In this document: piece by piece, positions 57,995 through 64,000 of the stretch
Layout of the letters: every line of letters begins with the position of its first letter
Numbering within the stretch: position 1 is the first letter of the stretch
From: Leclercia adecarboxylata
Lineage (GTDB): Bacteria > Pseudomonadota > Gammaproteobacteria > Enterobacterales > Enterobacteriaceae
DNA: 64,000 bases
Assembly: GCF_006874705.1 (NCBI RefSeq)
Contig: NZ_CP035382.1
Coordinates: 3,286,001 to 3,350,000, forward strand
Direction: 5' to 3'
Position numbers and translations under genes: made by a program
The notes under the pieces: model-generated
The model's database searches: none
What the model was told of the DNA's origin: nothing
The model's input: the letters and a program-made list of their open reading frames with translations, nothing else

Positions 57995-58469
57995 CCCCAC
58001 GGCGGGCCTTGCGCTGGCGTAAGGTGGCCTGCAATTTTTCAATCGGCGGGGCATAGAGAAAACCAAAGGAGACGCAGTCCTCTTTGCCCCGTACCGCGTG
58101 GTGCAGACGGTGCGCCAGATAGAGGCGCTTGAGGTAACCCCGACGCGGGATATAGCGAAACGGCCAGCGCTGATGCACCAGCCCGTCATGCACCATAAAG
58201 TAGAGCGCGCCGTAGAGTGTCATCCCGGCCCCAATCCACTGTAGCGGCCATATCCCCCAGGACCCCAGCGCAATCAGCACAATCGCCAGCACGGCGAACA
58301 CCACCGCGTACAGGTCGTTGACCTCAAACCAGCTGGTGCGCGGCTCGTGATGCGACTCATGCCATCCCCAACCCCAGCCGTGCATGATGTACTTGTGTGC
58401 AAGAGCGGCGATGAGTTCCATGGCGGCAACGGTTAAAAGCACGATCGCTGTGTTGTATAGCGCGAGCAT
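57933..58469 (-). CDS. crtZ: Beta-carotene hydroxylase CrtZ
   Basis: The product has 178 residues and is a di-iron membrane hydroxylase. The His clusters are HKYIMH, HESHH, HDGLVH and HRLHH. It adds hydroxyls to the beta-rings to give cryptoxanthin and zeaxanthin. It is transcribed against crtB, with a 62-base 3' overlap, as in Pantoea-type clusters. The ribosome site AAGGAG is strong. A G-rich tract lies about 60 bases upstream of its start. Confidence 0.95.
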   Translation of the reverse strand: MLALYNTAIVLLTVAAMELIAALAHKYIMHGWGWGWHESHHEPRTSWFEVNDLYAVVFAVLAIVLIALGSWGIWPLQWIGAGMTLYGALYFMVHDGLVHQRWPFRYIPRRGYLKRLYLAHRLHHAVRGKEDCVSFGFLYAPPIEKLQATLRQRKARRGASAGAARAEAGAVTASQNEK

Positions 58470-58527
58470 TGGTACTCCTTGGGCTCGGGGGAAAATTTAG
58501 GTGACTTATTAAGCGTAACACTTAAAT

Positions 58528-58548
58528 GGGGGATGGGTGGGGGGAGGG
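58528..58548 (+). other. Possible G-quadruplex tract upstream of crtZ
   Basis: Four runs of three or more G (GGGGG, GGG, GGGGGG, GGG) are separated by loops of 1-2 bases, in otherwise AT-rich intergenic DNA. The G-rich strand is the template for crtZ. Confidence 0.5.
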
Positions 58549-58729
58549 AGGCGTGATTTATTGCCGAAACGGCAGATAACAGGAAAATTAATGTAAACGG
58601 GGTAATGTAAACAATTTATTGAGTTAAATTCAATAAGTTAAGGTGGGAGAATGAGTGGCGATTTAAGGGGAAAGCAAACCTCTGTCGCCACGAATGTTTT
58701 AATAAATTGCTGTCATGATAGTGAATGTA

Positions 58730-59041
58730 TTAAAAAACAACGACTCCTTTAACAGGAGCGCCTGCACCACGGATTTCGCCGCTTCCGTAAGAAACAACTT
58801 TTCCGTTTTCAAAGGTAACGTAGTAATCACCCTTATCCCATCCCCAACCAGATGCTAACCGATTGCTATATTGGATTTGTTCAGCATTACCTTTAACGGC
58901 ATCACCATCAGGCGTTCCAAGTAAGTCAATCACTTGTTGTTTGGTCATACCTACCTGAACATTATGAATTTTTTCGCCAGTAGTACACCCTGCTAACACT
59001 GCTACGGTAAAGCCGATCATCATTAATCTTTTGAATTTCAT
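58730..59041 (-). CDS. SmpA/OmlA-like small lipoprotein
   Basis: The product is 103 residues with lipobox LAGC (Cys19). The small domain has the typical VQVGMTKQQVIDLLGTPDGDA of BamE-like outer membrane lipoproteins, then YSNRLASGWGWDKGDYYVTF. Function unknown. It stands alone between crtZ and rybB. It has the same domain type as the lipoprotein at 48298-48675 at the other end of the accessory block. Confidence 0.82.
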   Translation of the reverse strand: MKFKRLMMIGFTVAVLAGCTTGEKIHNVQVGMTKQQVIDLLGTPDGDAVKGNAEQIQYSNRLASGWGWDKGDYYVTFENGKVVSYGSGEIRGAGAPVKGVVVF

Positions 59042-59252
59042 TTCTCAGTCTCTCTGGATTGTGAGCAATGATTATTGATCGAACTAAATTGCGTGATATT
59101 GATCACGCTCTGAAGGCACGATGATTCTCTATTTTCTTAGGATAATACTCAAACATGAATATCCTTTACAGGGAGTCTCAGACGCTGCCGCTAGTGGTTC
59201 AGGAGGGAATGTACAACCGCTTGATTTGAAGGCAGCCTGAACGCCAGGCAAC

Positions 59253-59331
59253 AAAAAACCCATCAACCTTGAACCAAAACGGCGGGGTTGATGGGCTCCA
59301 CAAATTGGGGACATCAAAGAAAAGCAGTGGC
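59253..59331 (-). ncRNA. rybB: Small RNA RybB
   Basis: Read on the minus strand the sequence starts GCCACTGCTTTTCTTTGATG and ends in a 10-bp hairpin (CCCATCAACC / GGTTGATGGG) followed by six T. This is 79 nucleotides and matches E. coli RybB, including the conserved 5' seed. RybB is sigma-E dependent, uses Hfq, and represses many outer membrane protein mRNAs. It lies between ybjL and the accessory block, in its usual place upstream of rcdA. Open frames crossing this region are shadows. Confidence 0.95.
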
Positions 59332-59336
59332 AATAG

Positions 59337-59365
59337 TTATGACTGACGGATGACAGAAAAGTTCT
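59337..59365 (-). promoter_or_regulatory. Sigma-E promoter of rybB
   Basis: The minus strand has AGAACTT (-35, one mismatch to GGAACTT) and GTCATAA (-10) separated by 15 bases, with the rybB 5' end 6 bases further on. The spacing is right for RpoE. Confidence 0.85.
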
Positions 59366-59407
59366 GCGTATAGCGAAAATTTTTTCGCCATTGCGCAAAT
59401 ATCTCTC

Positions 59408-61093
59408 TTATCCCAGCCCCGGCCAGATGATGATGATCAAGGTCCCCGCAAGGGTTAACAGCACGTTAGCGATGGCGTAGGTACCGGCATAGCCCAGCGC
59501 CGGGATGTTGCTGCGGGCGGTATCACTGATAATTTCCATTGCAGGAGCACAGGTACGGGCGCCCATCATCGCGCCGAAAAGCATGGCGCGGTTCATGCGC
59601 AGCACGTAGGCGCCGAACAGGAAACAGATCACCACCGGCACCAGGCTGACGATTAACCCGGCCACCAGCATCTGCCAGCCCACTGCGCCCAGGCTGTGGC
59701 TGATACCGCTGCCCGCGCTCAGGCCGACGCCCGCCATAAATACCATCAGGCCAAACTCTTTCACCATGTTCAGCGCGCCCTGAGGGATATAGCCGAAGGT
59801 TGGATGGTTGGCACGCAGGAAGCCGAGCATGATCCCGGCAAACAGCAGGCCTGCGGCGTTGCCGATCCCGAAGCTAAAGTTGCTGAACTGGAAGGTGATC
59901 ATCCCGATCATCAGGCCGACGATAAAGAAGGCGCAGAACGCCAGCAGATCGGTCACCTGGCTGTGAATGGAGATAAAGCCGATGCGGTCGGCGACGGTTT
60001 TCACGCGGCGCGTGTCGCCGCTCACCTGGAGCACATCACCCTTGTTCAGGACGATGTTGTCGTCGATAGGCATCTCAATCTGGCTGCGGATCACCCGGTT
60101 GAGGAAGCAACCGTGGTCGGTCAGCTTGAGCTGGGCCAGGCGGCGGCCCACGGCGTTGTGGTTCTTGACCACGATCTCTTCGGTGACGATGCGCATGTCG
60201 AGCAGGTCGCGGTCGAACACCTCTTTGCCGTTACGGAAGCTCGGATCGAGACGGGCGTGCGCATCCGGATAACCCACCAGCGCGATATCATCGCCCATCT
60301 GCAACACCGCGTCGCCGTCCGGGTTAGCCAGAATGCCGTTACGGCGAATACGTTCGATATAGCAGCCGGTCTGGCGATAAATGCCCAGCTCGCGCAGATT
60401 TTTACCGTCGGCCCAGGCCACCAGCTCCGGGCCGACGCGGTAGGCGCGGATCACCGGCAGATAGACTTTGCGTTTGGTGTCAGTGTCCAGACCGCGCTCG
60501 CGGGCGATCTGCTGGGCGCTGGTCTGCAGATCCTGATGCTGCAGTTTCGGCAGATAGCGTGCGCCGACAATCAAACTCACCAGACCAATCAGATAGGTCA
60601 GGGCATAGCCGAGGCTGAGGTGATCCAGCGCCAGCGACAGCTGGGCGTTATCCAGCCCGAGATGGCGCAGCGTATCCCCGGCACCCACCAGCACCGGCGT
60701 GGAGGTCATCGACCCGGCCAGCATGCCCGCCGTCAGGCCGATATCCCAGCCAAAAAGTTTGCCTAAACCCAATGCGATGAGCAGGGCGCTGCCGACCATC
60801 ACCAGCGCCAGCATCAGGTAATTTTTGCCGTCGCGGAAGAAAATAGAAAAAAAGTTGGGCCCGGCTTCGACGCCGACACAAAAAATAAACAGCATAAAGC
60901 CCAGGTTCAGGGCATCGGTGTTAATACTGAAATGCTGCTGGCCTAATAATAACGAAACGACTAAAACGCCAATAGAATTACCGAGTTGGATCGACCCGAG
61001 ACGTAATTTACCCAGGCAAAGACCCAGAGCCAGTACCACAAATAATAACAGGATGTAATTCCCGTTTAACAATTCTGCGACGTTTATGTTCAC
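59408..61093 (-). CDS. ybjL: YbjL, AspT/YidE-type membrane transporter
   Basis: The product has 561 residues. It has two membrane halves of about five helices each (residues about 1-180 and 380-561). Between them are two soluble TrkA-C (RCK-C) domains, visible in [20 protein letters not shown] and [18 protein letters not shown]. This is the aspartate:alanine exchanger/YidE duplication family. The substrate of YbjL is not settled. The rybB promoter lies immediately past its stop on the same strand. Confidence 0.95.
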   Translation of the reverse strand: MNINVAELLNGNYILLLFVVLALGLCLGKLRLGSIQLGNSIGVLVVSLLLGQQHFSINTDALNLGFMLFIFCVGVEAGPNFFSIFFRDGKNYLMLALVMVGSALLIALGLGKLFGWDIGLTAGMLAGSMTSTPVLVGAGDTLRHLGLDNAQLSLALDHLSLGYALTYLIGLVSLIVGARYLPKLQHQDLQTSAQQIARERGLDTDTKRKVYLPVIRAYRVGPELVAWADGKNLRELGIYRQTGCYIERIRRNGILANPDGDAVLQMGDDIALVGYPDAHARLDPSFRNGKEVFDRDLLDMRIVTEEIVVKNHNAVGRRLAQLKLTDHGCFLNRVIRSQIEMPIDDNIVLNKGDVLQVSGDTRRVKTVADRIGFISIHSQVTDLLAFCAFFIVGLMIGMITFQFSNFSFGIGNAAGLLFAGIMLGFLRANHPTFGYIPQGALNMVKEFGLMVFMAGVGLSAGSGISHSLGAVGWQMLVAGLIVSLVPVVICFLFGAYVLRMNRAMLFGAMMGARTCAPAMEIISDTARSNIPALGYAGTYAIANVLLTLAGTLIIIIWPGLG

Positions 61094-61367
61094 GGAGGAT
61101 AACTTTTCGTTTACCAGTAAGTGGTTGAAGGGGTGGGATATTTAGGCTACTGTTTTGCACTGTAAGAGAAGGAGTAACGCTCCCGATCGCGCATTATAAT
61201 ATATCCCACAAAGTAATATCAAACTATTAGTTAATTTTTAACAAATATCACCCTTTGATAGCGATGACGTAATGGCGTGCTGATTTTGGCAAGGAATGCC
61301 GGGTGACTCAACTAATTGGCGTCCACAGGGCGAAAAAAGTATTTGTCCGCACTGGCAGGGGGATAGA

Positions 61368-61757
61368 GTGAATATTAAACGTAACTGGTTTGGCGTGGCT
61401 TGCTGCTTTTTACTGTTCACCGCGGTGTGTGTCTGTCTGACGTTCAGGGTGAGGGGGGCGTTTATGTCCGCAGGCTACCCTGGACTGGGATTACTCTTCT
61501 TCACCTTGCCGGGTATCGCTGCCAGCTTCTTCTCCCGTGGCGGAGAGGTGATCAGGCCGCTGATTGGGGCGATACTTGCCGCGCCGGTCTGTCTGGTGGT
61601 GATGCGGATGATGTTTATCCCGTCACGCACGATGGTGCAGGAGCTGGCCTGGCTGCTGAGTGGCGTTTTCTGGTGTGCGTTAGGTGCGCTGTTCTTTCTG
61701 TTTGTGCGCCGGGCGCTGAAGAACCGCCGCGAGAGAATAAAAACGCCCTCAGAGTGA
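61368..61757 (+). CDS. ybjM: Inner membrane protein YbjM
   Basis: The product is a 129-residue protein with about four membrane helices, resembling E. coli YbjM (GLLFFTLPGIAASFFSRGGEVIRPL and QELAWLLSGVFWCALGALFF). I use the GTG at 61368, with AGGGGG about 6 bases upstream; the longer ATG start at 61296 adds unconserved residues. Function unknown. Its 3' end overlaps the grxA terminator hairpin. Confidence 0.88.
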   Translation: MNIKRNWFGVACCFLLFTAVCVCLTFRVRGAFMSAGYPGLGLLFFTLPGIAASFFSRGGEVIRPLIGAILAAPVCLVVMRMMFIPSRTMVQELAWLLSGVFWCALGALFFLFVRRALKNRRERIKTPSE

Positions 61758-61762
61758 GGGCG
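61739..61762 (-). terminator. grxA rho-independent terminator
   Basis: On the minus strand a perfect 7-bp stem (CGCCCTC / GAGGGCG) is followed by TTTTTATT. It overlaps the last codons of ybjM and ends grxA. Confidence 0.85.
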
Positions 61763-61770
61763 TGAAAGGC

Positions 61771-62040
61771 TTACTGGGCAGCAAACAGCCCCAGGTGCTC
61801 TTTGGCGTAGGCTTCAAAATCGGTAAAGCCGCCAATGTGGGTCTGGTCGAGGAAAATCTGCGGAACGGTTTCAACCGGCTTACCGACGGTTTTTTCCAGA
61901 TCGGCCTTGGTGATGCCTTCGGCGTGAATGTCCACGTAGCGGTAGTTAAAATCTTCACGCTCAGCGGTCAGTTTTTCTGCCAGATCTTTTGCGCGCACAC
62001 AGTAAGGGCAACCCGGACGTCCAAAAATCACTGCAAACAT
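61771..62040 (-). CDS. grxA: Glutaredoxin 1 (GrxA)
   Basis: The product is 89 residues with the thioredoxin fold. The active site is CPYC (Cys11, Cys14), and GSH-binding elements are TVPQIFLDQ and GGFTDFEAY. It reduces ribonucleotide reductase and disulphides with glutathione. It is a few residues longer than E. coli GrxA at the C-terminus. It diverges from nfsA; the palindrome at 62084-62103 lies in the shared upstream region, and E. coli grxA is under OxyR. Confidence 0.95.
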   Translation of the reverse strand: MFAVIFGRPGCPYCVRAKDLAEKLTAEREDFNYRYVDIHAEGITKADLEKTVGKPVETVPQIFLDQTHIGGFTDFEAYAKEHLGLFAAQ

Positions 62041-62083
62041 GTTCTCTCTCCTGAAACTAAGCCAGACGGCGAATAACGCTATA

Positions 62084-62103
62084 TTGCCGATAACTATCGG
62101 TAA
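62084..62103. promoter_or_regulatory. Candidate OxyR-type palindrome (grxA/nfsA)
   Basis: TTGCCGATAACTATCGGTAA is an inverted repeat with 9-bp arms and one mismatch; its centre GATA..TATC fits an OxyR half-site pair. It lies 44 bases from the grxA start. A full four-part OxyR motif was not confirmed. Confidence 0.4.
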
Positions 62104-62220
62104 TGGAAAGCAGGTTCTGCCTGTTACATTGATATCTTCAGGCTATGTTTGGCCAATTACAGCCTCCTTTTCTTTGCCTATACTGGCGAAATGTCAGTAA
62201 CGCCCGTAAAGAGAGACAAG

Positions 62221-62943
62221 ATGACGCCAGTAATTGATCTGCTACGTTCCCACCGCTCCATCCGCCATTTTACTCAGGAACCCATCAGCGACGCGCAGCG
62301 CGAGGCCATTATTGCCGGTGCGCAAGGCACGTCCAGCTCCAGCTTCCTGCAGTGCAGCTCCATTATCCGCATCACCGACCCCGCGATGCGCGAACAGCTG
62401 GTGACCCTCACCGGCGGACAACAGCATGTCGCCCAGGCAGCGGAGTTCTGGGTCTTCTGCGCCGACTTTAACCGCCATCTGCAAATCTGCCCTGAAGCGC
62501 AGCTTGGCCTGGCAGAGCAGCTGCTGCTCGGGGTGGTGGATACCGCGATGCTGGCGCAAAACGCCATGACGGCGGCGGAGTCGCTGGGGCTGGGTGGCGT
62601 CTACATCGGCGGCATCCGCAACAGCATTGAAGCAGTGACCGAACTGCTGCAGCTGCCGAAGCACGTTCTGCCGCTGTTTGGCCTGTGCCTCGGCTGGCCG
62701 GCGGATAACCCGGACGTCAAGCCGCGCCTGCCTGCGGCGATGGTGGTGCATGAAAACCACTATCAGCCGGTCGATCAAGAGGTGCTGGCGCAGTACGACG
62801 AAGAGCTGGCGAATTACTACCTCAGCCGCGCGACCAATAATCGTCGTGATACCTGGAGCGACCATATCAGGCGCACCATCATCAAGGAAAACCGTCCGTT
62901 TATTCTCGACTATTTGCATAAACAGGGCTGGGCGACGCGATAA
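62221..62943 (+). CDS. nfsA: Oxygen-insensitive NADPH nitroreductase NfsA
   Basis: The product is 240 residues and matches E. coli NfsA closely (HRSIRHFT, SSSSFLQCSSIIRITD, GLCLGWPADNPD). It reduces nitrofurans, chromate and quinones with NADPH and FMN. I use the ATG at 62221 (MTPVIDLLRS) as in E. coli, with AGAGAGA upstream; the longer start at 62149 has no such match. The small gene ybjC, which precedes nfsA in K-12, is missing here. Confidence 0.95.
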   Translation: MTPVIDLLRSHRSIRHFTQEPISDAQREAIIAGAQGTSSSSFLQCSSIIRITDPAMREQLVTLTGGQQHVAQAAEFWVFCADFNRHLQICPEAQLGLAEQLLLGVVDTAMLAQNAMTAAESLGLGGVYIGGIRNSIEAVTELLQLPKHVLPLFGLCLGWPADNPDVKPRLPAAMVVHENHYQPVDQEVLAQYDEELANYYLSRATNNRRDTWSDHIRRTIIKENRPFILDYLHKQGWATR

Positions 62944-62962
62944 GTCCATTCATCCTGCGCCT

Positions 62963-62989
62963 GCCTGCGTGTATGATACGCAGGCTTTT
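62963..62989 (+). terminator. Hairpin between nfsA and rimK
   Basis: An 8-bp perfect stem (GCCTGCGT / ACGCAGGC) with a 7-base loop and four T follows nfsA. As nfsA and rimK are co-transcribed in E. coli, it may be a partial terminator. Confidence 0.6.
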
Positions 62990-63015
62990 ACCGGATTATG
63001 TCTGAGAGGTGCAGG

Positions 63016-63918
63016 GTGAAAATTGCCATATTGTCCCGGGATGGAACGCTCTTTTCCTGTAAACGCCTGCGTGAAGCGGCGGAGCAGCGCGGCCATCAGG
63101 TAGAAATCCTCGACCCGCTGTCCTGCTATATGAATATCAGCCCGGCGGCCTCCTCCATTCACTATAAAGGGCGTCAGCTGCCGCACTTTGACGCGGTTAT
63201 CCCGCGCATTGGCTCGGCAATCACCTTCTATGGCACCGCCGCCCTGCGCCAGTTTGAGCTGCTCGGCAGTTATCCGCTGAATGAATCCGTGGCCATTACC
63301 CGGGCGCGCGACAAACTCCGCTCTTTGCAGCTGCTGGCCCGTCAGGGGATCGACCTGCCCATCACCGGCATTGCCCACTCGCCCGACGACACCAGCGATC
63401 TGATCGAGATGGTGGGCGGTGCGCCGCTGGTGGTCAAGCTGGTGGAGGGCACCCAGGGGATTGGCGTGGTGCTGGCCGAAACCCGTCAGGCAGCAGAGAG
63501 CGTGATCGATGCCTTTCGCGGCCTGAACGCGCACATTCTGGTGCAGGAGTACATTCAGGAGGCGAAAGGGCGGGACATTCGCTGTCTGGTGGTGGGCGAT
63601 GAAGTGGTTGCGGCCATCGAACGTCAGGCCAAAGAGGGCGATTTTCGCTCCAACCTGCACCGGGGGGGCGTTGCCCGGATGGTGGAGATCACCGCGCGCG
63701 AGCGGGAGATCGCACTGCTTGCCGCCCAGACGCTGGGGCTCGATATTGCCGGGGTCGATATCTTACGTGCCGATCGCGGGCCGCTGGTGATGGAGGTTAA
63801 CGCCTCACCGGGGCTGGAGGGCATTGAGAAAACCACCGGGATTGATATCGCCGGGAAGATGATCGGCTGGATAGAGCGCCAGGCCACGCCGGAGTTTTGT
63901 CTGAAAACGGGCGGATAA
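63016..63918 (+). CDS. rimK: Ribosomal protein S6-L-glutamate ligase RimK
   Basis: The product is 300 residues, an ATP-grasp ligase with the same length as in E. coli. Motifs are [19 protein letters not shown] (ATP-binding lysines), [15 protein letters not shown], and [17 protein letters not shown] (metal-binding). It adds glutamates to the C-terminus of ribosomal protein S6. I use the GTG at 63016, preceded by GAGAGG with 6-base spacing and giving [10 protein letters not shown]; the ATG at 62998 would cover the ribosome site. Confidence 0.95.
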   Translation: MKIAILSRDGTLFSCKRLREAAEQRGHQVEILDPLSCYMNISPAASSIHYKGRQLPHFDAVIPRIGSAITFYGTAALRQFELLGSYPLNESVAITRARDKLRSLQLLARQGIDLPITGIAHSPDDTSDLIEMVGGAPLVVKLVEGTQGIGVVLAETRQAAESVIDAFRGLNAHILVQEYIQEAKGRDIRCLVVGDEVVAAIERQAKEGDFRSNLHRGGVARMVEITAREREIALLAAQTLGLDIAGVDILRADRGPLVMEVNASPGLEGIEKTTGIDIAGKMIGWIERQATPEFCLKTGG

Positions 63919-63961
63919 CTGACCTGCCACGCACTGTTATTTTTTAAGAGGTTCCACCGTT

Positions 63962-64000
63962 ATGGATTCACTCGTAGTACCGACACTTGATACCTTGCGC
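63962..64000 (+). CDS. ybjN: YbjN N-terminus, cut by window edge
   Basis: Only 13 codons are visible (MDSLVVPTLDTLR). They match the start of E. coli YbjN (MTSLVVPGLDTLR), and gene order (rimK then ybjN) agrees. AAGAGG lies upstream of the ATG. YbjN is a regulator affecting motility and stress; the rest lies outside the window. Confidence 0.85.
   Translation, partial: MDSLVVPTLDTLR

Noticed and set aside
59129..59398. 89-codon open frame on the minus strand
   Set aside because: It runs through the rybB sRNA gene, its promoter and terminator, and has no recognised product.

Overview
The window is chromosomal DNA from a member of the Enterobacteriaceae, most likely of the Enterobacter/Leclercia/Lelliottia type. 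It follows, gene for gene, the E. coli K-12 interval from ybiS (ldtB) to rimK/ybjN, with protein lengths matching the E. coli products closely. It has high GC content and many REP/BIME palindromes between genes, and it carries blocks that K-12 lacks. The genus call is inference; the gene order and protein matches are from reading the sequence and memory of the E. coli proteins. I saw no tRNA, rRNA, CRISPR array, intact insertion sequence or prophage.

Layout. 1-3472 is a three-gene tripartite drug-efflux operon (membrane fusion protein cut by the window edge, DHA2/EmrB-type pump, NodT-type outer membrane lipoprotein), followed by an aldo/keto reductase. 4782-22779 is core backbone: ldtB, ybiT, ybiU, ybiV, the glycyl-radical pair ybiW/ybiY, the aldolase fsaA, moeB/moeA, and the iaaA-gsiABCD operon for isoaspartyl peptide and glutathione use. 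22926-25461 holds a small lipoprotein, an NfsA-like nitroreductase, a DJ-1/PfpI protein and a GNAT acetyltransferase. 25672-33154 is a complete sigma-54-controlled gfr locus: regulator GfrR, mannose-family PTS components A-D and two SIS-domain deglycases for glucoselysine/fructoselysine. After rimO, 34545-38040 is an AT-rich accessory patch with a broken serine recombinase, small orphan genes and a LysR regulator. The backbone resumes at bssR, asd (yliI), gstB, dacC, deoR, ybjG plus an extra PAP2 phosphatase, mdfA, ybjI, ybjJ and rcdA.

Between rcdA and the sRNA gene rybB lies an accessory block of about 11 kb (48250-59100). It holds an unrecognised three-gene envelope operon (two lipoproteins and a six-helix membrane protein), a DUF2239 gene, and a carotenoid cluster crtE-idi-crtY-crtI-crtB with crtZ convergent. 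There is no crtX, so the predicted end product is zeaxanthin rather than its glucoside. The window ends with rybB, ybjL, ybjM, grxA, nfsA, rimK and the first codons of ybjN.

Regulation visible in the sequence. The palindrome ACTTTCGAATGAAAGT, or a near copy, lies upstream of ybiU, of ybiV and between ybiY and fsaA, which suggests an undescribed small regulon built around the glycyl radical enzyme. An FNR-type box lies beside the third copy. The gfr operon has a textbook -24/-12 promoter. A perfect PmrA-type box precedes the PAP2-ybjG operon. rybB has a sigma-E-type promoter. A TetR-type palindrome precedes rcdA.
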